64,000 bases of DNA, taken from positions 87,352-151,351 of the forward strand of contig JAFUBX010000031.1 in the NCBI GenBank assembly GCA_017459985.1, given 5' to 3'. This DNA is from Parasporobacterium sp. Its GTDB lineage: Bacteria > Bacillota > Clostridia > Lachnospirales > Lachnospiraceae. This document shows, in pieces, positions 61,427-64,000 of the stretch; position 1 is the first letter of the stretch; each line of letters opens with the position of its first letter. The position numbers and the translations under genes were made by a program. The notes beneath the pieces are model-generated. The model worked only from the letters and a program-made list of their open reading frames with translations. It made no database searches and was not told where the DNA came from.

Positions 61427-61810
61427 TCATTTTCGCTTATCCGACGAATCCTTTGTAACCCGAAAGCGGCAATGATCTGCACCTTGTAAAACTGTTTCCA
61501 GTATTTCTACACTGAATATAGTGTCTGGCTCTAGTTGATTGAGGATATATAGAATACTTTGTCGACTACAATTGCAATGCTCCGGGTCGGAGATCTGCCC
61601 TTTCAGCACTTTCTGGCAAGTGCATTTTTCATAGCCAAGCTCATAGATATGACCCGGCTCGATAACTTTCCCAAAGTATCCGTTTCCATTCATGGCCTCG
61701 CCGTATATTTTATCGAGATTACCGCCACAAGACTGATACAGTTTGATTTGTGCTGGAAGAACATAGTCTTTCACACAGGCAACTGCCTGTTCATAGTATT
61801 TATCTTTCAT
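61427..61810 (-). CDS. Cys-rich protein of unknown function (ATC hydrolase-like?)
   Basis: The 127-residue protein begins MKDKYYEQAVACVKDYVLPA and has six or more Cys, including YEKCTCQKVL and HCNCSRQSILYIL, and DHCRFRVTK near the end. The arrangement recalls the L-2-amino-thiazoline-4-carboxylate hydrolase-like/DUF6144 group, but I am not sure. The start at 61810 is preferred because AAAGGAAC is eight bases upstream; the frame is open to 61885 and overlaps the radical SAM gene. It probably works with that radical SAM protein. Confidence 0.6.
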   Translation of the reverse strand: MKDKYYEQAVACVKDYVLPAQIKLYQSCGGNLDKIYGEAMNGNGYFGKVIEPGHIYELGYEKCTCQKVLKGQISDPEHCNCSRQSILYILNQLEPDTIFSVEILETVLQGADHCRFRVTKDSSDKRK

Positions 61811-61871
61811 AGGATTCGTTCCTTTCACAACAAATTGGAATTTGCCTGTATCATAGATTATCGGCACTAAA

Positions 61872-62936
61872 TTATCTGTGCACACAATCGCAGAGTATTG
61901 TCGGAATTCCGATTGATGTCAACATTCTGTAAATAGCACTCGCCTTATCACTATACAACAGATCCTGTGGCTGTTGATCAAAAGCATGAATCAGCGCTTC
62001 TCGGTCAGGAAGTTGATTCACCTCGTAGAATGCGCTGTAGTCCCGGTTCCCGGGGAGTTCTGAAATGCGTTTCGCCGTTTCTTTGATATCCAGCGTCCGC
62101 AAATTTCCGAGACACTCTGTTTCCACGCCGGTGTTACCAACATACAGTTCTCCGTTCTGGTGAACAGTCATATAGATTTCATCCTGGGGCTGTCTGAATA
62201 ATGTAGCGATATCCAGTCCTTCTTCCAGCTGCCCCCTGAGCATACCGATCGTACAGATTTCTTCTGCTAATTCATCTATATTTTGTTTCCACCTCTCAAG
62301 CCATGGGCGAATTCTTTGAAAGCTTTCCAAGGAACCGCGGTAAGGTTCAAAATCCGTCATGTGAACATGGGGTGTAAAGTTGGGAACTGCAAAAAATATA
62401 TAAGCGGGCTGCAACCATTGAATTACTGCGTCGATCTCCAATGCATCATCGGTAAAAAAGCGGTTAAACATCAGGGACACTCCAACCTTCGCACCACAGG
62501 ATTTCATGAACTCAGCCGCTTCAATCCCGGTCTGAAAGGCACCTTCTCGCCTGACGATCTCATCATGATGTATCGCATTCCCATGAATTGTTATACCAAA
62601 ATCATTATAGCCACAGTCAAGGTAAGCCTCAATTACGGCGTTCCGGTCTTTCCGATGCATCAGCGCAATACCGCTTGTCATTCCGTGGTGATAGTTTTTG
62701 ATATTTTTCGTGGCGGCAGCACTACTAACAATGGACGCAATCTCCGGATGATTCATCGGCTCGTTATCCAATGTAAAGCTCGCTTCAAAGGGCAGAAGCT
62801 CCGCCAGCTCGTCCAGTTTTTCAATGAACAGCAGGGCATCCTCCGACTTCATCATACTGCCGGGTCCGCCGTTCACATAGCAATGCTTGCAACGCGTATT
62901 ACAGCCCGAAAGCAAGAAATCAAAATTTATTTCCAT
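61872..62936 (-). CDS. Radical SAM protein
   Basis: The 354-residue protein has the cluster motif GCNTRCKHCYVNGGPGS (CxxxCxxC) at residues 11-27. A TIM-barrel-like body follows, with DCGYNDFGITIHGNAIHHDE and a later EIYMTVHQNGELYVGNTGVE segment of the kind seen in SPASM-like or reporter regions. The C-terminus has CDC. It cleaves SAM to start a radical reaction on an unknown substrate. It is 23 bp after a methyltransferase gene and 61 bp before the Cys-rich protein. Confidence 0.87.
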   Translation of the reverse strand: MEINFDFLLSGCNTRCKHCYVNGGPGSMMKSEDALLFIEKLDELAELLPFEASFTLDNEPMNHPEIASIVSSAAATKNIKNYHHGMTSGIALMHRKDRNAVIEAYLDCGYNDFGITIHGNAIHHDEIVRREGAFQTGIEAAEFMKSCGAKVGVSLMFNRFFTDDALEIDAVIQWLQPAYIFFAVPNFTPHVHMTDFEPYRGSLESFQRIRPWLERWKQNIDELAEEICTIGMLRGQLEEGLDIATLFRQPQDEIYMTVHQNGELYVGNTGVETECLGNLRTLDIKETAKRISELPGNRDYSAFYEVNQLPDREALIHAFDQQPQDLLYSDKASAIYRMLTSIGIPTILCDCVHR

Positions 62937-62959
62937 AAAGAACCTCTACAAACTTGAAT

Positions 62960-63769
62960 TTATCTCTTTTCCAGCACTTGGACGATATGGTCAGAGAAGC
63001 CCATTAGGTCAGGTCTTTCTGCAGTCGCGAGCAGATATTGGATCCATTCTTTGAAGGATGCTTCATTCATCGAATTTACAGATTTGCTGATGATCTGGGA
63101 GATGCCGTCCTGGGAAAATCTGCAGACTTTGTCTGCGTTGTTTTCCTGGCAGACAGCGTTGATTAGCTCGTCCACGACCATCATCGTATCCAGTATTCTT
63201 GAAGATCCCGTGTTTTCAGTCACGAGAGCGGTTTCTCTGTCATAACCGATCGTTGTAATCTCTATTGCCGGGTTCTCACTCATGAAGATTTCGTGGATCA
63301 GTCCTGCATCCTGCATGCAGAAGGCGATGAAAACCACACCGCCGGGCTTTGCAATCCGCAGCGCTTCGGCACAGGCAAGCTTCCGTTCTTCAAAATCTTT
63401 CAGACTGTATACGGGGCCCATGAGAAGAACAATATCATAGGCATCCTCGTTCAGGAAAGATAGATCTTTGGCATTTCCCTCAAATACGCTCACTTTACTG
63501 TTGCCGGCAAACAAAGACTTCATTTCTTCAACATAGCGAGGGGTGAGTTCTACTGCATCCACAAGGTAGCCTTCATCAGCCAGTGCTTTCGTGTAAGTTC
63601 CACCGCCCGCTCCGATATCAGCAATTTTAGCGTTTGGGCGAAGGAATTTGTGCAAGTAGTGCATGGTTACGATAAACTCGGTTTCGTTTGCCTTTGTATA
63701 GGTCAGACGATTCTTCTCGGGGAAACCGGTATATTGTTCGATTACTTTTTTCTCTTGCTCATGCGACAT
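62960..63769 (-). CDS. SAM-dependent methyltransferase
   Basis: The 269-residue class I methyltransferase has SAM motif I IADIGAGGGTYTKALADEGY near 44-63, motif II VFEGNAKDLSFL and post-motif DIVLLMGPVYSLKDFEER. The first 30 residues are charged. It heads the minus-strand cluster with the radical SAM gene. The target is unknown. An almost perfect AGGAAGGAAAG precedes the ATG. Confidence 0.88.
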   Translation of the reverse strand: MSHEQEKKVIEQYTGFPEKNRLTYTKANETEFIVTMHYLHKFLRPNAKIADIGAGGGTYTKALADEGYLVDAVELTPRYVEEMKSLFAGNSKVSVFEGNAKDLSFLNEDAYDIVLLMGPVYSLKDFEERKLACAEALRIAKPGGVVFIAFCMQDAGLIHEIFMSENPAIEITTIGYDRETALVTENTGSSRILDTMMVVDELINAVCQENNADKVCRFSQDGISQIISKSVNSMNEASFKEWIQYLLATAERPDLMGFSDHIVQVLEKR

Positions 63770-63795
63770 AATCTCTTTCCTTCCTGATAAATCCA

Positions 63796-63830
63796 GATTT
63801 CGCGATATCTCGACAAACGTCGATTTGTTA
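63796..63830 (-). promoter_or_regulatory. 35-bp motif shared with 61347-61381, copy 2
   Basis: Second copy of the motif, 27 bp upstream of the methyltransferase start. Its minus strand contains TTTGTCGAGATATCGCGAAA, an imperfect palindrome. A TATAAT-like word (TGATATAATCC) lies just upstream, which fits an operator or leader position. Confidence 0.45.
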
Positions 63831-63862
63831 AAATGGATTATATCATAAAAGCCCGCAGATTT

Positions 63863-64000
63863 GATATGCTCCCTTTTGGGTAGACAAGCAAAATAATAAA
63901 AAAGCTTGTTGCTCAGAAGGGAGTATTTTTATGGTTAAGAAAAAGATTGACCCCGAAGTCAAGGTTGCAGCTGTTCAGGAGTATCTGGATGGAAAATCAT
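63863..64000 (+). mobile_element. Left end of an IS3-type insertion sequence (cut by window edge)
   Basis: From 63863 the sequence TGATATGCTCCCTTTTGGGT has the form of an IS3/IS150-type terminal inverted repeat. A small ACAAGC/GCTTGT hairpin follows at 63884-63909. The transposase frame starts at 63931. The element continues past the window. Confidence 0.65.
63931..64000 (+). CDS. IS3-family transposase OrfA (5' part)
   Basis: The frame begins MVKKKIDPEVKVAAVQEYLD and runs off the window. This is the start of an OrfA helix-turn-helix protein of IS3-type elements. AGAAGGGAG lies before the ATG. Only 23 codons are visible. Confidence 0.7.
   Translation, partial: MVKKKIDPEVKVAAVQEYLDGKS

Overview
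The window looks like the chromosome of an anaerobic gut-type Firmicute, most likely a Lachnospiraceae/Clostridia relative. The reasons are strong AGGAGG-type ribosome binding sites with frequent GTG/TTG starts, clostridial Opp/Dpp operons, CoA-transferase and ferredoxin-linked metabolism, PucR-type regulators and clostridial insertion-sequence debris. No rRNA, tRNA or CRISPR array was found. Base composition shifts visibly: 33-46 kb is GC-richer than the AT-richer stretch from 47 kb to the end.

Region 1 (1-23.7 kb) is a catabolic island. An eleven-gene minus-strand operon (18436 to 6550) encodes, in transcription order, a CaiB/BaiF CoA-transferase, an HMG-CoA-lyase-like enzyme, a flavoprotein, a CocE-type hydrolase, a flavodoxin-like protein and a complete Opp/Dpp importer. 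Two paralogous PucR regulators lie just beyond it and overlap tail to tail. Divergent genes encode an unusual iron-sulfur flavoprotein and a truncated NuoF-like partner. A two-subunit CoA-transferase, an SDR, a 3-hydroxyacyl-CoA dehydrogenase-like protein, a MATE exporter and the start of a phosphotransbutyrylase-like gene complete the set. Together they suggest import and hydrolysis of a conjugate, CoA activation, C-C cleavage to acetyl and acetoacetyl units, and energy recovery. The substrate is inferred; a 3-hydroxy-3-methylglutarate-like acid is the best guess.

Region 2 (23.7-33 kb) begins as a scar: an IS21-like end lies in the 3' remnant of a paralogue of the unknown gene at 26614-27642, with other transposase-like scraps. 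It continues with a Fic protein behind a promoter carrying four operator half-sites, a third PucR regulator, a large secreted beta-helix-like protein and a second MATE exporter.

Region 3 (33-46.6 kb) is a replication/recombination module of mobile-element type, almost all on the minus strand: RecD-like helicase, YqaJ nuclease, CHC2/Toprim primase, ERF annealing protein, SSB, MoxR-like AAA+ ATPase, a vWA protein with an HExxH motif, a HAD phosphatase and a DUF5688-like protein. No integrase or relaxase is visible. Both of its operons (erf and ssb) start from near-consensus promoters followed by homologous leader RNAs with the same four-hairpin plan, each ending in an intrinsic terminator about 55 nt before the first gene. 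I regard this as the strongest candidate for an undescribed regulatory system here.

Region 4 (46.8-59.5 kb) is a second import/redox system: substrate-binding protein, 79-aa protein, Apr-like flavoprotein and ferredoxin, OppBCDF, a URO-D-family protein and a 50-aa protein on the minus strand, with a divergent XRE regulator and a second URO-D-family protein. An insertion sequence with a 26-bp target duplication sits between the last two minus-strand genes without destroying either. Region 5 (59.8-64 kb) has an AraC fragment, a MerR regulator, two small Cys-rich proteins, a radical SAM protein, a methyltransferase and the left end of an IS3-type element.
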